NCBI GenBank assembly: GCA_019417325.1
Contig: DXVO01000034.1
Coordinates: 1-64,000, forward strand
Origin: Parabacteroides sp.
GTDB taxonomy: Bacteria; Bacteroidota; Bacteroidia; Bacteroidales; Tannerellaceae
Direction: 5' to 3'
DNA: 64,000 nt
Below the pieces are notes generated by a model, which worked only from the letters and a program-made list of their open reading frames with translations, made no database searches and was not told the origin of the DNA. Of this stretch, positions 9,090 to 18,718 are shown in pieces; positions within the stretch are counted from its first letter, which is position 1, and each line of letters starts with the position of its first letter. A program made the translations under genes and the position numbers.

Positions 9090-9668
9090 TTACTTCACAA
9101 AGCCAATCTTTGGTCGTGACGTATTCAGTTTCTTATTCTTGTTCTGCAACTCTGCCAACGTTTCATTGATTAACTCCAACTGCATACGGGTATCATCATT
9201 GATGTCGTTGTAGTCGGCAAAAACTTCATCCATATATTCTTTCAGTTCTTTTATTTGGCCTTCCAATTGTCCTACCCTGTCAACCGGAGGATTCAATACC
9301 AGATTCCGCATGGCTACAAATGCCCACATGATACCCCTATTTATTTCTATTGCTGTCTTTGAATTGAGGACGCTACTAAGCATGGCAACCCCAAGTTCGG
9401 TAAACGCGAAAGGAGCGTATTTGATATTATAACCCCTACTTTTGTTCAAGGTCGCAAATTGCGTCCTTGATAGTTCGGAGGCCTCATCTTTCGTTAGTTG
9501 AAACATAAAATCGTCTCCGTCAAACCTTTCTATATTACGCCTTACAGCCTCCTTGAGACGCTTCGTTTCCGTTCCGTACATCTCTGCCAAATCAAAGTCA
9601 AGCATGACTTTTTGGTCTCGTAGCTCGTAAATCTTACTTTGTATCAATCGTAGCTGCTCCATACTCAT
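9090..9668 (-). CDS. ORF6N-domain protein, copy 4 of 4
   Basis: 192 residues, the most upstream of the array and separated from copy 3 by 113 bp that include a duplicated leader. The ORF6N core (DFDLAEMYGTETKRLKEAV, FTELGVAMLSSVLNSKTA) is followed by a coiled-coil tail (IKELKEYMDEVFADYND) with a slightly different end, TSRPKIGFVK. It sits between the array and tRNA-Pro, whose 3' end points toward it. That position is common for integrated elements, but no integrase or att repeat is visible. Confidence 0.8.
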   Translation of the reverse strand: MSMEQLRLIQSKIYELRDQKVMLDFDLAEMYGTETKRLKEAVRRNIERFDGDDFMFQLTKDEASELSRTQFATLNKSRGYNIKYAPFAFTELGVAMLSSVLNSKTAIEINRGIMWAFVAMRNLVLNPPVDRVGQLEGQIKELKEYMDEVFADYNDINDDTRMQLELINETLAELQNKNKKLNTSRPKIGFVK

Positions 9669-9748
9669 TCTATTTTATGATAAAGCCTTTACTACTTCAC
9701 TGCAGTATGTGTACAAGTAATACAGGTCTTGGTTATATCTAAATTATA
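9565..9748. repeat. Duplicated 5' end and leader of ORF6N copy 4
   Basis: Partner of 8873-9056, with the same extent relative to the gene start. It presumably holds the promoter of copy 4, although no perfect TAnnTTTG box stands out. Confidence 0.8.
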
Positions 9749-9784
9749 TAAAGAATTTTAGCTCTATCAAGCAATCGGGCTAAG

Positions 9785-9820
9785 AATAAAAAAAGAGGTT
9801 AGATTTAACTTCTAACCTCT
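9785..9820 (-). terminator. Intrinsic terminator of tRNA-Pro
   Basis: Stem AGAGGTTAGA (9794-9803) pairs with TCTAACCTCT (9811-9820), a perfect 10-bp stem with a 7-nt loop. On the minus strand it is followed by a run of T (the A-run at 9788-9794), directly after the tRNA 3' end. Confidence 0.85.
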
Positions 9821-9829
9821 TCAAGATAG

Positions 9830-9903
9830 TCGGGATGACAGGATTTGAACCTGCGACCACACGCCCCCCAGACGCGTACTCTACCGGGCTGAGCTACATC
9901 CCG
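9830..9903 (-). tRNA. tRNA-Pro (anticodon GGG)
   Basis: Read on the minus strand, the acceptor CGGGATG/CATCCCG pairs perfectly with discriminator A. The D arm is GCTC...GAGT, the anticodon stem CGCGT/GCGTG encloses loop CTGGGGG (anticodon GGG), and the T arm is GCAGG-TTCAAAT-CCTGT. No CCA is encoded. A terminator follows immediately. The ORF6N array begins ~160 bp past its 3' end. Confidence 0.93.
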
Positions 9904-10112
9904 AAATGCGGTTGCAAAAGTATAGATTAATTTTAAAATAGCAAACAAATCCATCGATTTTATTAAAATATCGAAGCCTCTTATTACAAAAAACAAGCAA
10001 ACAGGCTTAGGAAATAAACATTTATTCGGAAAAAGCCTTTGTTTTCAATAAACTATAGAATATTTTACCAGTTTTTAAAATATTGTGTCTTTTATCCCAG
10101 ACGTTAATTAAT

Positions 10113-10120
10113 TAACTTTG
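10113..10120 (+). promoter_or_regulatory. Promoter -7 element of the oad operon
   Basis: TAACTTTG matches TAnnTTTG. A TTTT at 10090-10093 lies at the right 19-bp distance for a weak -33 box. The start codon of oadG is 53 bp downstream. Confidence 0.6.
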
Positions 10121-10172
10121 TCACTTCTTAAATCAATTTAGTACAAATAGACTCTCCGAGTATTTTTAAATT

Positions 10173-10442
10173 ATGGAAAACATAGAAACAGGTTTATTAT
10201 TGATGGCAGTCGGAATGACTACGGTCTTCGCTATCCTGCTTATCGTTATTTATTTAGGAAAAGGTTTGATAGCCTTAGTTAACAAATATGCCCCGGAAGA
10301 AGTAACAAGCAAAATAATGACATCCGGTTCACAGACCACTAAAAGCAATACACTTTCCGGTCAGGAAACTGCTGCTATTGTTTCTGCTGTCAGTTTGGCT
10401 ACCCGGGGACTGGGAAAAGTGATTAAAATAGAAAAGATATAA
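10173..10442 (+). CDS. oadG: Na+-translocating oxaloacetate decarboxylase, gamma subunit (OadG family)
   Basis: An 89-residue small membrane protein with one N-terminal transmembrane helix (~7-32, LLLMAVGMTTVFAILLIVIYLGKG, a hallmark of OadG/MMC-delta proteins) and a soluble tail. In the known complex the gamma subunit holds the alpha and beta subunits together and contributes to assembly. It is the first gene of oadG-oadA-oadB, 22 bp before oadA. A methylmalonyl-CoA decarboxylase delta subunit is an alternative name, but the oxaloacetate-type alpha subunit next door favours Oad. Confidence 0.82.
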   Translation: MENIETGLLLMAVGMTTVFAILLIVIYLGKGLIALVNKYAPEEVTSKIMTSGSQTTKSNTLSGQETAAIVSAVSLATRGLGKVIKIEKI

Positions 10443-10464
10443 TACTACTTTATTACCTATTATC

Positions 10465-12357
10465 ATGAAAAGAGAAATCAAATTCAGTTTGGTCTTTCGC
10501 GACATGTGGCAATCAGCCGGAAAATATGTACCGAGAGTCGACCAACTTACCAGCGTAGCCCCAGCCATTATAGAAATGGGATGTTTCGCTCGCGTAGAAA
10601 CCAATGGCGGAGGCTTTGAACAAGTCAATTTATTATTTGGAGAGAATCCTAATAAATCAGTCCGCGAATGGACAAAACCGTTTCACGAAGCCGGCATACA
10701 AACACATATGTTGGATCGCGCCTTAAACGGATTACGCATGAGCCCGGTTCCGGCTGACGTGCGTCAATTGTTTTACAAAGTAAAGAAAGCACAAGGGACG
10801 GATATCGCCCGTACTTTCTGCGGATTGAATGATATCCGTAACATTGCCCCATCTATCGAATACGCCAAAGCTGCAGGCATGATTTCACAATGCAGTTTGT
10901 GTATTACGCATTCTCCGGTACACACCGTAGAGTATTACACCCAAATGGCTTACGAATTGATTAAACTGGGAGCAGATGAAATCTGTATCAAGGATATGGC
11001 AGGCATCGGACGCCCGCATACACTGGGGCAGATCGTAGCCAACATCAAAAAAGAATATCCGGAAATTCCTATCCAGTATCACAGCCATGCCGGCCCGGGT
11101 TTTAATGTAGCCTCCATCCTGGAAGTTTGCAAGGCGGGCTGCGATTACATCGATGTAGGTATGGAGCCTCTGTCGTGGGGTACAGGACATGCCGATTTAT
11201 TGACAGTACAAGCCATGCTGAAAGACGCCGGATTCCAGGTTCCGGAAATTAACATGAACGCTTATATGAAAGTTCGTTCGATGATACAGGAGTTTATGGA
11301 TGACTTTTTGGGATTGTATATCAGCCCGAAGAACCGCTTAATGAACTCTCTGTTAATCGGCCCGGGACTGCCCGGTGGCATGATGGGCAGCTTGATGGCA
11401 GACCTGGATAAGAATCTGGAATCCATCAATAAGAACCATGTCAAAAATAAACGTCCGGTTATCTCACAGGATGAATTATTAATCAAACTGTTCGATGAAG
11501 TTGCTTATGTTTGGCCACGCGTAGGTTATCCCCCATTAGTAACCCCATTCAGCCAGTACGTTAAGAACCTGGCATTGATGAATGTCATGCAAATGGAGAA
11601 AGGGAAAGAACGCTGGAGCATGATTGCCGATGACATTTGGGATATGCTCTTAGGTAAGGCCGGTCGCCTGCCCGGACCATTGGCTCCTGAATTGATTGAG
11701 AAAGCAAAAGCCGAAGGACATAAGTTCTTCGAAGGTAATCCACAGGACAACTATCCGAACGCATTAGACAAATATCGCAAACTGATGAACGAAAAGCAAT
11801 GGGAAGTGGGCGAAGACGAAGAAGAATTATTCGAATACGCCATGCACCCAGCTCAATATGAAGCTTATCGTTCCGGCAAAGCAAAAGTGGAGTTTAAAGC
11901 AGATGTCGCCAAACGCAAAGCTGAGAAAGAAAAGTCAGCCAACCCAGCCCCTGCAGCACCGGCTTCCGTATCACCATTGCCTACTACCCCGCAAGTAATG
12001 ACCGTGGATGTAAACGGACAAGCATACCGGGTAACTGTTGCCTTCGGTGAAAACAATGCAACTGCCCCGAATGTCCCGGCAGCAGCTTCAACTCCCGTAA
12101 CTCCGGCAGCTCCGGCACAAGGTGAAGGAAAAGAAGTGCTATCTCCTTTGGAAGGTAAATTCTTCCTGGTAAAAAATGCTTCCGAAACACCGGTCCAAGT
12201 GGGAGATACGGTGAAAGAAGGAGACGTATTATGCTATGTAGAGGCAATGAAAACCTACAATGCCGTACGTGCTGAATTTGGCGGAACAATTACAGCTATC
12301 GGTTTTAGTTCCGGTGATGCTGTTTCAGAAGATGATGTTTTAATGACAATCCGATAA
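10465..12357 (+). CDS. oadA: Oxaloacetate decarboxylase alpha subunit: carboxyltransferase plus biotin carrier
   Basis: A 630-residue cytoplasmic subunit that moves the carboxyl group of oxaloacetate to biotin. The N-terminal TIM-barrel carboxyltransferase (~1-300) has KFSLVFRDMWQS in place of the commoner TLRDxxQS, GADEICIKDMAG, and a metal-binding YHSHAGPGFN. A conserved PYC_OADA domain follows (~310-480). An Ala/Pro-rich linker (~495-555) leads to a biotinyl domain (~560-630) with the acceptor lysine in EAMKT (Lys596). The alternative reading, pyruvate carboxylase subunit B, is less likely given the flanking oadG and oadB. Its TAA overlaps the oadB ATG by one base, indicating translational coupling. 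Confidence 0.9.
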   Translation: MKREIKFSLVFRDMWQSAGKYVPRVDQLTSVAPAIIEMGCFARVETNGGGFEQVNLLFGENPNKSVREWTKPFHEAGIQTHMLDRALNGLRMSPVPADVRQLFYKVKKAQGTDIARTFCGLNDIRNIAPSIEYAKAAGMISQCSLCITHSPVHTVEYYTQMAYELIKLGADEICIKDMAGIGRPHTLGQIVANIKKEYPEIPIQYHSHAGPGFNVASILEVCKAGCDYIDVGMEPLSWGTGHADLLTVQAMLKDAGFQVPEINMNAYMKVRSMIQEFMDDFLGLYISPKNRLMNSLLIGPGLPGGMMGSLMADLDKNLESINKNHVKNKRPVISQDELLIKLFDEVAYVWPRVGYPPLVTPFSQYVKNLALMNVMQMEKGKERWSMIADDIWDMLLGKAGRLPGPLAPELIEKAKAEGHKFFEGNPQDNYPNALDKYRKLMNEKQWEVGEDEEELFEYAMHPAQYEAYRSGKAKVEFKADVAKRKAEKEKSANPAPAAPASVSPLPTTPQVMTVDVNGQAYRVTVAFGENNATAPNVPAAASTPVTPAAPAQGEGKEVLSPLEGKFFLVKNASETPVQVGDTVKEGDVLCYVEAMKTYNAVRAEFGGTITAIGFSSGDAVSEDDVLMTIR

Positions 12358-13592
12358 TGAACGAGATATTCCATAATTTATACCAGATGACTGCGTTCAG
12401 CAATATCATAGCTGAACCGCAGTTCCTGATCATGTATGCCATCGCCTTCATATTACTCTACTTAGGAATCAAGAAACAATATGAACCTTTGCTGTTAGTA
12501 CCTATCGCATTCGGTGTATTATTGGCCAACTTCCCGGGTGGCGATATGGGCGTTATACAAGCGGACGAAAATGGAATGATCAACGTACACGGAGTGATGA
12601 AAAACATCTGGGAAATGCCTTTACATGACATTGCACATGAATTGGGATTAATGAACTTCATCTACTATATGTTGATTAAAACAGGTTTCCTGCCTCCTAT
12701 TATCTTTATGGGTGTAGGGGCATTGACAGACTTCGGCCCGATGTTGCGCAATCTGCGTCTTTCTATTTTTGGAGCTGCTGCACAACTTGGTATTTTCACC
12801 GTATTATTAGTAGCTATCCTAATGGGATTTACCCCTAAAGAAGCTGCTTCTTTAGGAATTATCGGAGGAGCAGACGGACCGACAGCTATTTTCACAACCA
12901 TTAAACTGGCACCTCATTTGCTGGGGCCTATCGCAATCGCCGCCTATTCTTACATGGCATTGGTTCCGGTTATCATTCCTTTGGTAGTTAAACTATTGTG
13001 CAGCCGAAAAGAACTGTCGATAAATATGAAGGAACAGGAAAAGAAATATCCTTCAACCACAGAAATAAAGAACCTGCGTGTCTTGAAAATTATTTTCCCT
13101 ATTGTGGTTACAACAGTCGTTGCTTTATTTGTTCCCAGTGCCGTTCCTCTGATCGGCATGCTGATGTTCGGTAACCTGGTAAAAGAAATCGGGACCAATA
13201 CATTCCGTCTGTTTGACGCTGCATCGAACAGCATTATGAATGCCGCGACTATTTTCTTAGGGTTATCCGTTGGAGCAACTATGACATCCGAAGCATTCTT
13301 GAACCTGACAACCATAGGAATCGTGATCGGTGGCTTCCTTGCATTTGCATTATCTATTGCCGGTGGTATTTTCTTCGTTAAGTTTGCAAATTTATTTACC
13401 AAGAAGAAAATCAATCCGCTGATTGGTGCAACCGGATTAAGTGCCGTTCCAATGGCATCCCGTGTAGCTAATGAGATTGCCTTGCAATATGACCCGAAGA
13501 ACCATGTATTGCAATATTGCATGGCCAGCAATATATCCGGCGTTATTGGTTCTGCGGTGGCAGCCGGTGTCTTAATTTCTTTCTTAGGATAA
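12357..13592 (+). CDS. oadB: Oxaloacetate decarboxylase beta subunit, Na+ pump
   Basis: A 411-residue polytopic membrane protein that decarboxylates carboxybiotin and pumps Na+ outward. Many hydrophobic helices are visible, and the family motif GIIGGADGPTAIF lies near residue 165. Other conserved segments are MGVGALTDFGPML and, toward the C-terminus, NPLIGATGLSAVPMASRVAN. It is the last gene of the operon and is followed by a strong terminator. With oadA and oadG it couples decarboxylation to the Na+ gradient, and may work in anaerobic succinate/propionate metabolism. Confidence 0.93.
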   Translation: MNEIFHNLYQMTAFSNIIAEPQFLIMYAIAFILLYLGIKKQYEPLLLVPIAFGVLLANFPGGDMGVIQADENGMINVHGVMKNIWEMPLHDIAHELGLMNFIYYMLIKTGFLPPIIFMGVGALTDFGPMLRNLRLSIFGAAAQLGIFTVLLVAILMGFTPKEAASLGIIGGADGPTAIFTTIKLAPHLLGPIAIAAYSYMALVPVIIPLVVKLLCSRKELSINMKEQEKKYPSTTEIKNLRVLKIIFPIVVTTVVALFVPSAVPLIGMLMFGNLVKEIGTNTFRLFDAASNSIMNAATIFLGLSVGATMTSEAFLNLTTIGIVIGGFLAFALSIAGGIFFVKFANLFTKKKINPLIGATGLSAVPMASRVANEIALQYDPKNHVLQYCMASNISGVIGSAVAAGVLISFLG

Positions 13593-13636
13593 AGAAATAC
13601 GTCCCAATGTAGTTTGATTACAGGGATAAATATCTA

Positions 13637-13684
13637 AAAAGCCTTTTATGTAGACCTGCACGGTTCACATAAAAGGCTTTTTTG
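13637..13684 (+). terminator. Terminator of the oad operon
   Basis: 15-bp stem AAAAGCCTTTTATGT/ACATAAAAGGCTTTT (13637-13651/13667-13681) followed by T residues. The A-rich left flank means it can also act on the minus strand, on aroB transcripts arriving from the right. Confidence 0.85.
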
Positions 13685-13727
13685 TAGAATAAACATTCGC
13701 AAGAATGGGATAGAAGCATAAGACTTC

Positions 13728-14792
13728 TTATCCGCCAAAGCTCTCCCGGTAAAAATCTAATGCTTCGAGGATTGTTTCTTTGCTTACCTGTTGGTTAATA
13801 CGAACTTCTCCTACTGAAGCAAGCAGGGTAAAATTGATGATACCGGCTTCATTCTTCTTATCATGTGTCATCAGTTCATAAAGCGTATCGTAATCCTTAC
13901 AATCGAATGTAAAGGCCGGATAGTATTCCTTGATATAATAAACCACCTGACTCAGTTTGTCCATTGGGAAACTGCACAATTTATGCGACAGGTACAATTC
14001 ACTGATAATACCTGCTGCGACCGCATGACCATGTAACAACGGACAGTTCTTCTTAAATGAAAGACTTTCATAAGCATGACCGATTGTATGGCCAAAGTTC
14101 AGTGCCTTACGGATACCGTGCTCCTTCGGGTCTTCTTCCACAATCCGTTCCTTTACGGCAACAGACTGTGCCACCATCTTATTCAGGAATTCATAATCGA
14201 ACTGAGCATCCAAATCAAACAACAGCACAGAGGCATAAATATCCATCGAACTTATCAGCGCATGTTTAATCATTTCGGCATAACCGGACAACAGATTATC
14301 ACGGTCCAACGTACGCAGGAACTCGCAATCGATAAATACACATTCGGGAGGATAGAAAGAGCCGATTTCATTTTTCAAGCCGTTAAAATTGATTCCGGTC
14401 TTCCCTCCTACGGCAGCATCAACCGAAGCCATTAGCGTGGTCGGGATATTAACCGTTTTCAAGCCACGTTTAAACGTAGCACCGGCAAAGCCACCCATAT
14501 CCGTTATCATTCCTCCGCCCAGATTTACCAGCAGGGAGTTGCGGGAAGCTCCTTCATTAGAAAGACGGGACCAGATGTGTACCACCTGTTCCAGGCCCTT
14601 ATGAGTATCTCCGGCTTCAACCGTGATAACCGGTGCATTTTGGAATGCAGGAATATCTTTAACCAGAGGATAGCACTTTTCCTGAGTATTTGTATCGGTA
14701 AGAATAAACAGTTTATCGTAATTCAATACAGAAAGGAATTCCTGTAAATCAGCTTTCAACTCCTTACTAATCACAACTTTTTGAGCAGCCAT
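13728..14792 (-). CDS. aroB: 3-dehydroquinate synthase
   Basis: A 354-residue cytoplasmic enzyme converting DAHP to 3-dehydroquinate, the second step of the shikimate pathway, with NAD+ and a divalent metal. Visible signatures are the NAD-binding GGGMITDMGGFAGATFKRG, then PTTLMASVDAAVGGKTGIN, and metal ligands in YAEMIKHAL, FGHTIGHA and LLHGHAVAAG. The length is typical. It is monocistronic with a consensus promoter and shares a convergent terminator with oadB. Confidence 0.95.
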   Translation of the reverse strand: MAAQKVVISKELKADLQEFLSVLNYDKLFILTDTNTQEKCYPLVKDIPAFQNAPVITVEAGDTHKGLEQVVHIWSRLSNEGASRNSLLVNLGGGMITDMGGFAGATFKRGLKTVNIPTTLMASVDAAVGGKTGINFNGLKNEIGSFYPPECVFIDCEFLRTLDRDNLLSGYAEMIKHALISSMDIYASVLLFDLDAQFDYEFLNKMVAQSVAVKERIVEEDPKEHGIRKALNFGHTIGHAYESLSFKKNCPLLHGHAVAAGIISELYLSHKLCSFPMDKLSQVVYYIKEYYPAFTFDCKDYDTLYELMTHDKKNEAGIINFTLLASVGEVRINQQVSKETILEALDFYRESFGG

Positions 14793-14820
14793 ATACTTTA
14801 TTATTTTACTTCTTGAATGA

Positions 14821-14851
14821 CAAAGGTATTATTTGTAATCCGATTATCAAA
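14821..14851 (-). promoter_or_regulatory. aroB promoter
   Basis: On the minus strand TTTG (14851-14848), exactly 19 bp, then TACCTTTG (14828-14821): a perfect Bacteroidetes -33/-7 promoter, 29 bp before the aroB ATG. Confidence 0.8.
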
Positions 14852-14945
14852 GGACTTTACCATTACAAAAGAATAGCGACTGATGGTATTACTCCTCATA
14901 AGGGAAGCAAATGCCACCAGCCGCTATGGATATTTCTTTCCTGAT

Positions 14946-17900
14946 TTATTTGGACTTGTTCAATACATTATATCCGGAAACAGTCACATTCGGCTTATTA
15001 CCTCTTGTATCTTCGTCTTTCCAATGGATATTAACTTCTTTCTTTTCACCCGGAAGTAATGAGAAATAGTTATCGGTATAGAACACCGGCAGGAACTGCA
15101 AGCCATCTTTTTCGCCTACTACATTTATGCGAATCATTAAAGCCGGAGTAGATGTCGGATTTTCCAGAATTGCCTTCGCACTCCAGGTACCGTCTGCTTC
15201 TTTATTGACAACAATATCAGTACTTAAATCTACCTTCGGAAGTTCACGTAATGCCTGGTAATTATTTTCTTCCAAACTTCTGTGATAGAAGTTATCGGAA
15301 ACCACCTTGCCATTTTCTGTCAATATCATTTTGATGAAATGGACTTTCGACAGGTTTTCCGGGAATTCCAGCTTGATACATTTATTGGTTGTATCCTCAT
15401 TGCTATCAATCTTCACCTCTTTTTCCCAGGCAACAGAAGCATCCATATTCAATATCTGAACTTTGGCGGTCAGGTCTTTACGGGTACCGGCGCTGTAGTT
15501 GACGACTTCTACCTCATCAGTTGCCGGATTCCATTGAATGTGCAACGGTTCGGATGCTTTCTTGATTGCAAAGTAAGCGGCTGTAGGTTCAAAGTAGTAG
15601 TCGTAGGTCTGCCATACCATAGAAGGCCAACAAGGATGGCTCATCCACATCAACAGCCCTTTACGGTTCTTACTTCTGGACTCGAACAAACTACGGTGAC
15701 CGTCATAATTTACCCACTGTGCCAGTTCGGCAAATTCTTTGGCACTCTGCGGTTCTCCATATCCTTTTGCTATAATCTCGTTAAAGGAAGTACATCCCTG
15801 TGCACCTTCACGTGTATAATCGTGCATACCCCATTCGTTATCCTGGGGCCAGATTCCTTCCGGCGAGAAAGTACGAAGCATACTTTCATAAGTCATTACG
15901 TTCGGCATACCACGTTCACTGTGGAACTTGTCATTACCGGTTTCCAGTGTGAAATATTCTTTTGCAGGAAGCATACGGTAAGGACCGTGTCCGCTTACTA
16001 CATCATCTGCCGAGCTGGAAATATAATGGATACCCGGATGGTCTTCTTTTACAATCCGGCGCAGTGCCTTGTCAATCTGTTCAGGAGGGAAGCCTTCGTT
16101 ACGTCCGCAATACAGGCCGATGGAAGCATGGCTACGGATTCGTTTCACATAATCTTCCGCATTATCAATAAACATTTCCGGATAATAAGGATCGGGTCCG
16201 TCGGCAGGATTTGCTAACCAGAAGTCTTGCCAAACCATAATACCATGACGGTCGCAGGCATCATACAATTCCTCATCACCTATCATACCAACCCAGTTGC
16301 GCAACATGGTAAAGTTCATATCTGCATGGTAAGCTACGGCAATATCATATTCACGTCCGCGATAATTCAGATTCGATTCACTAAATCCCCAGTTACCACC
16401 GCGGCCGATAAAACGGCGCCCATTGATAAAGAGACTCAGAATATGGTTATCTTCGTTGAAAGTCATCTGACGGATACCGACTTTAAAGTCTTTAGCATCT
16501 GAAACCTTATCATCAATCTTGAAAGTGAAGTTCGCATCGTATAAGTTCGGTTCTCCATAGCCTTTAGGCCACCACAGACGCGGATTCTGTACATTCAACT
16601 GGGCAAAATCCTTTGCATCGAAAACAACCGTTTTCTCTTCTCCGGCAGCCAGTTCAACCGGTTGCTGGAAAGTAATATCACCAATCTTGCCTTCCAAAAT
16701 ACCTTTTACTGCATTTGCATCGTGGTTCTTCACTATCACCTCTGCAGTTAGCTTGGCAGAAGTTGTATCCGGCAATGGCAGTACGGATTGGACTAGCGGG
16801 TCTGCAACCGTTACTTTACCTGTTGTCGTTAAAGAAACATCATTCCATATACCGATATTACGTCCGCGTACAGTCGGAATCCAGTCCCAGCCGATTGTAG
16901 CATGGAATGTAGGATTATCAGCACCCAGGATACCTCCGTTGAAGTCCGTGCTCTGTCTGTTCTTTTCCTTGATAGCACCGATATGGGAGTTTTTAATAAT
17001 TTCTACGGCAACCACATTCTTACTCGGAACAACCACATCCGTGACATCGAATTTACCACGTTTAAACGCACCTTCGATACGACCTACCTGTTTTCCGTTT
17101 ACATAAACATTCGCTTTCCAGTTGATACCGTCAAAATTCAGGAACAAACGATCCTGCTTAAATCCTTCCGGCACTTCAAATTCATCACGATACCAGAAAT
17201 TGGAGTTGAAGAAAGATTCGGATACATGCAACTGATTATCGGCATAATCGGGATTAGCAATAGCCCCTATATTCTTATAACTGCTTAATACAGTACCCGG
17301 AACGGTTGCTACAACCCAGTTTTCAGGCTTGAAGCCTGCGGTCGATATTTCCGCACCTGTAGCAGCAACCTCAGAAGCACGCTGAAGTTTCCAGTTACCT
17401 CCGGACAAATAGATTTTATCTTTTGATGCGGCAGGCATCGCAACAGGCTGAGGAAGCAAGCCTCCTTTACCCATGACTTCTATTTCGCTCAGGATATAGT
17501 TCTTGCCATTACCAGGTTCTTGCATCAGAAGACGCACATAACGTGCCTGTTTTTTACCATTCAGAGAAATTTCATCTTTCAGTTCATCTCCGCCAGGTAA
17601 TTCAGCCACATCGGTCCACTGCAAGGCATCATCAGACACCTGTATTTTACCTTTTACGGCTTTATTGACCCAGTGTAAGATCACTTTATCAAATTCTGAG
17701 CGACTGCCTAAATCCACATACAACCATTCTTCGCCGGGTGTAGCACTCATCCATGCACTGTTGAAGAACTGGGAGGGTTTCATTTCCACCAGTTCGCCTT
17801 TATTATAGAAGTTTGCCTCTGTAAACACCCAATCGTGCGCACCTGCCATTTTCAACAGGACGCGATAATCGGAATAAGCGGTTCCTTTTTTGAACGGTAT

Positions 17901-18587
17901 TGTTTCATCCAGTTTACGAACCGGCATGGATACTTGTTCTGTTTGTTTATTCGGGTCGGTCACCGGGACACGATAGGACAAGGCTTTACCCGGCAGTCCG
18001 TTACCGCTTAGTTTTCCTAATTCCTCCCAGTTCTTTCCATCATTGGAACCCTGGCAAATAATTTCGTAGCCTCCTTTTGCCATCTTATCATCATAGATAA
18101 GCGTTCCGACCAACGATAGTTTATCGGCTGATTCGCTATAATTATTCAGTGTAAACTGAAAATAAGTATCGGCACCTGAAAATGTATTTCTTGAATAAGG
18201 ACCTTCATCTATCATCCACTCACGTTCGCGTCTGGGAGCGGCGCCTTCGGGAGTTAAAAGATCCAAATACTGCGGTTGTTTATCAGTTACAATACCATCT
18301 GTCACCAACTGGGCAGTCAGATTATAATCGTGACTGGACGAACCGAATGCTGAACGCAAAAGGGCGATATTCCGGTAATTTTCTTTGTCCGGAGCCAGAG
18401 ATGGTGAAAAATCCTCTTTGGGATTTCCGGGATATTGACCAATACCGCGCGTATAATAATCCGAACGTTCAAACGATTCGGCTGTTGTACCCGCACCACT
18501 ACATCCTCCTAAAAGAGATATGGCAGCTATCGCTCCACAAAAGGTGAACATACGAGTAACTCTTTGCTGTTTTTTGCCTAATTTCAT
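14946..18587 (-). CDS. Glycoside hydrolase family 2 lipoprotein with discoidin-like domain
   Basis: A 1213-residue exported enzyme. I start it at the second Met (18587) because it gives a proper lipoprotein signal, MKLGKK...LLGGC; the open frame extends 12 codons further upstream. Order: lipobox, ~350 residues including an F5/8-type (discoidin) sugar-binding module (SEFDKVILHWVNKAVKGKIQVS), a GH2 sugar-binding jelly roll (WYRDEFEVPEGF, GINWKANVYVNGKQVG), Ig-like domain, TIM barrel, C-terminal beta domains. The likely acid/base Glu is in CGRNEG (near residue 830) and the nucleophile in FHSERG (near 890). Closest in style to exo-beta-glucosaminidase or mannosidase-type GH2; the substrate is not assignable. 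It stands alone, with no SusC/D pair nearby. Confidence 0.82.
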   Translation of the reverse strand: MKLGKKQQRVTRMFTFCGAIAAISLLGGCSGAGTTAESFERSDYYTRGIGQYPGNPKEDFSPSLAPDKENYRNIALLRSAFGSSSHDYNLTAQLVTDGIVTDKQPQYLDLLTPEGAAPRREREWMIDEGPYSRNTFSGADTYFQFTLNNYSESADKLSLVGTLIYDDKMAKGGYEIICQGSNDGKNWEELGKLSGNGLPGKALSYRVPVTDPNKQTEQVSMPVRKLDETIPFKKGTAYSDYRVLLKMAGAHDWVFTEANFYNKGELVEMKPSQFFNSAWMSATPGEEWLYVDLGSRSEFDKVILHWVNKAVKGKIQVSDDALQWTDVAELPGGDELKDEISLNGKKQARYVRLLMQEPGNGKNYILSEIEVMGKGGLLPQPVAMPAASKDKIYLSGGNWKLQRASEVAATGAEISTAGFKPENWVVATVPGTVLSSYKNIGAIANPDYADNQLHVSESFFNSNFWYRDEFEVPEGFKQDRLFLNFDGINWKANVYVNGKQVGRIEGAFKRGKFDVTDVVVPSKNVVAVEIIKNSHIGAIKEKNRQSTDFNGGILGADNPTFHATIGWDWIPTVRGRNIGIWNDVSLTTTGKVTVADPLVQSVLPLPDTTSAKLTAEVIVKNHDANAVKGILEGKIGDITFQQPVELAAGEEKTVVFDAKDFAQLNVQNPRLWWPKGYGEPNLYDANFTFKIDDKVSDAKDFKVGIRQMTFNEDNHILSLFINGRRFIGRGGNWGFSESNLNYRGREYDIAVAYHADMNFTMLRNWVGMIGDEELYDACDRHGIMVWQDFWLANPADGPDPYYPEMFIDNAEDYVKRIRSHASIGLYCGRNEGFPPEQIDKALRRIVKEDHPGIHYISSSADDVVSGHGPYRMLPAKEYFTLETGNDKFHSERGMPNVMTYESMLRTFSPEGIWPQDNEWGMHDYTREGAQGCTSFNEIIAKGYGEPQSAKEFAELAQWVNYDGHRSLFESRSKNRKGLLMWMSHPCWPSMVWQTYDYYFEPTAAYFAIKKASEPLHIQWNPATDEVEVVNYSAGTRKDLTAKVQILNMDASVAWEKEVKIDSNEDTTNKCIKLEFPENLSKVHFIKMILTENGKVVSDNFYHRSLEENNYQALRELPKVDLSTDIVVNKEADGTWSAKAILENPTSTPALMIRINVVGEKDGLQFLPVFYTDNYFSLLPGEKKEVNIHWKDEDTRGNKPNVTVSGYNVLNKSK

Positions 18588-18654
18588 ATTATATGAGCTA
18601 TATAAGTTTCGACAAATGTACATTAAAAACTCTGTTTTTTAGGAATGTATAAAT

Positions 18655-18691
18655 AAAAAAAAGGCTAAGCTGAACGTTCAACTTAGCCTTT
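18655..18691 (-). terminator. Terminator of alaS
   Basis: On the minus strand AAAGGCTAAGTTGAA pairs with TTCAGCTTAGCCTTT (one mismatch) and is followed by a run of eight T. It lies just after the alaS stop codon. Confidence 0.85.
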
Positions 18692-18718
18692 CATATAAAA
18701 TTCCGTCTACTTTTTATC

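Noticed and set aside
7226..9668. Prophage or integrated element at tRNA-Pro
   Set aside because: ORF6N domains and the tRNA suggest it, but there is no integrase, no structural phage gene and no duplicated tRNA 3' end within the window.
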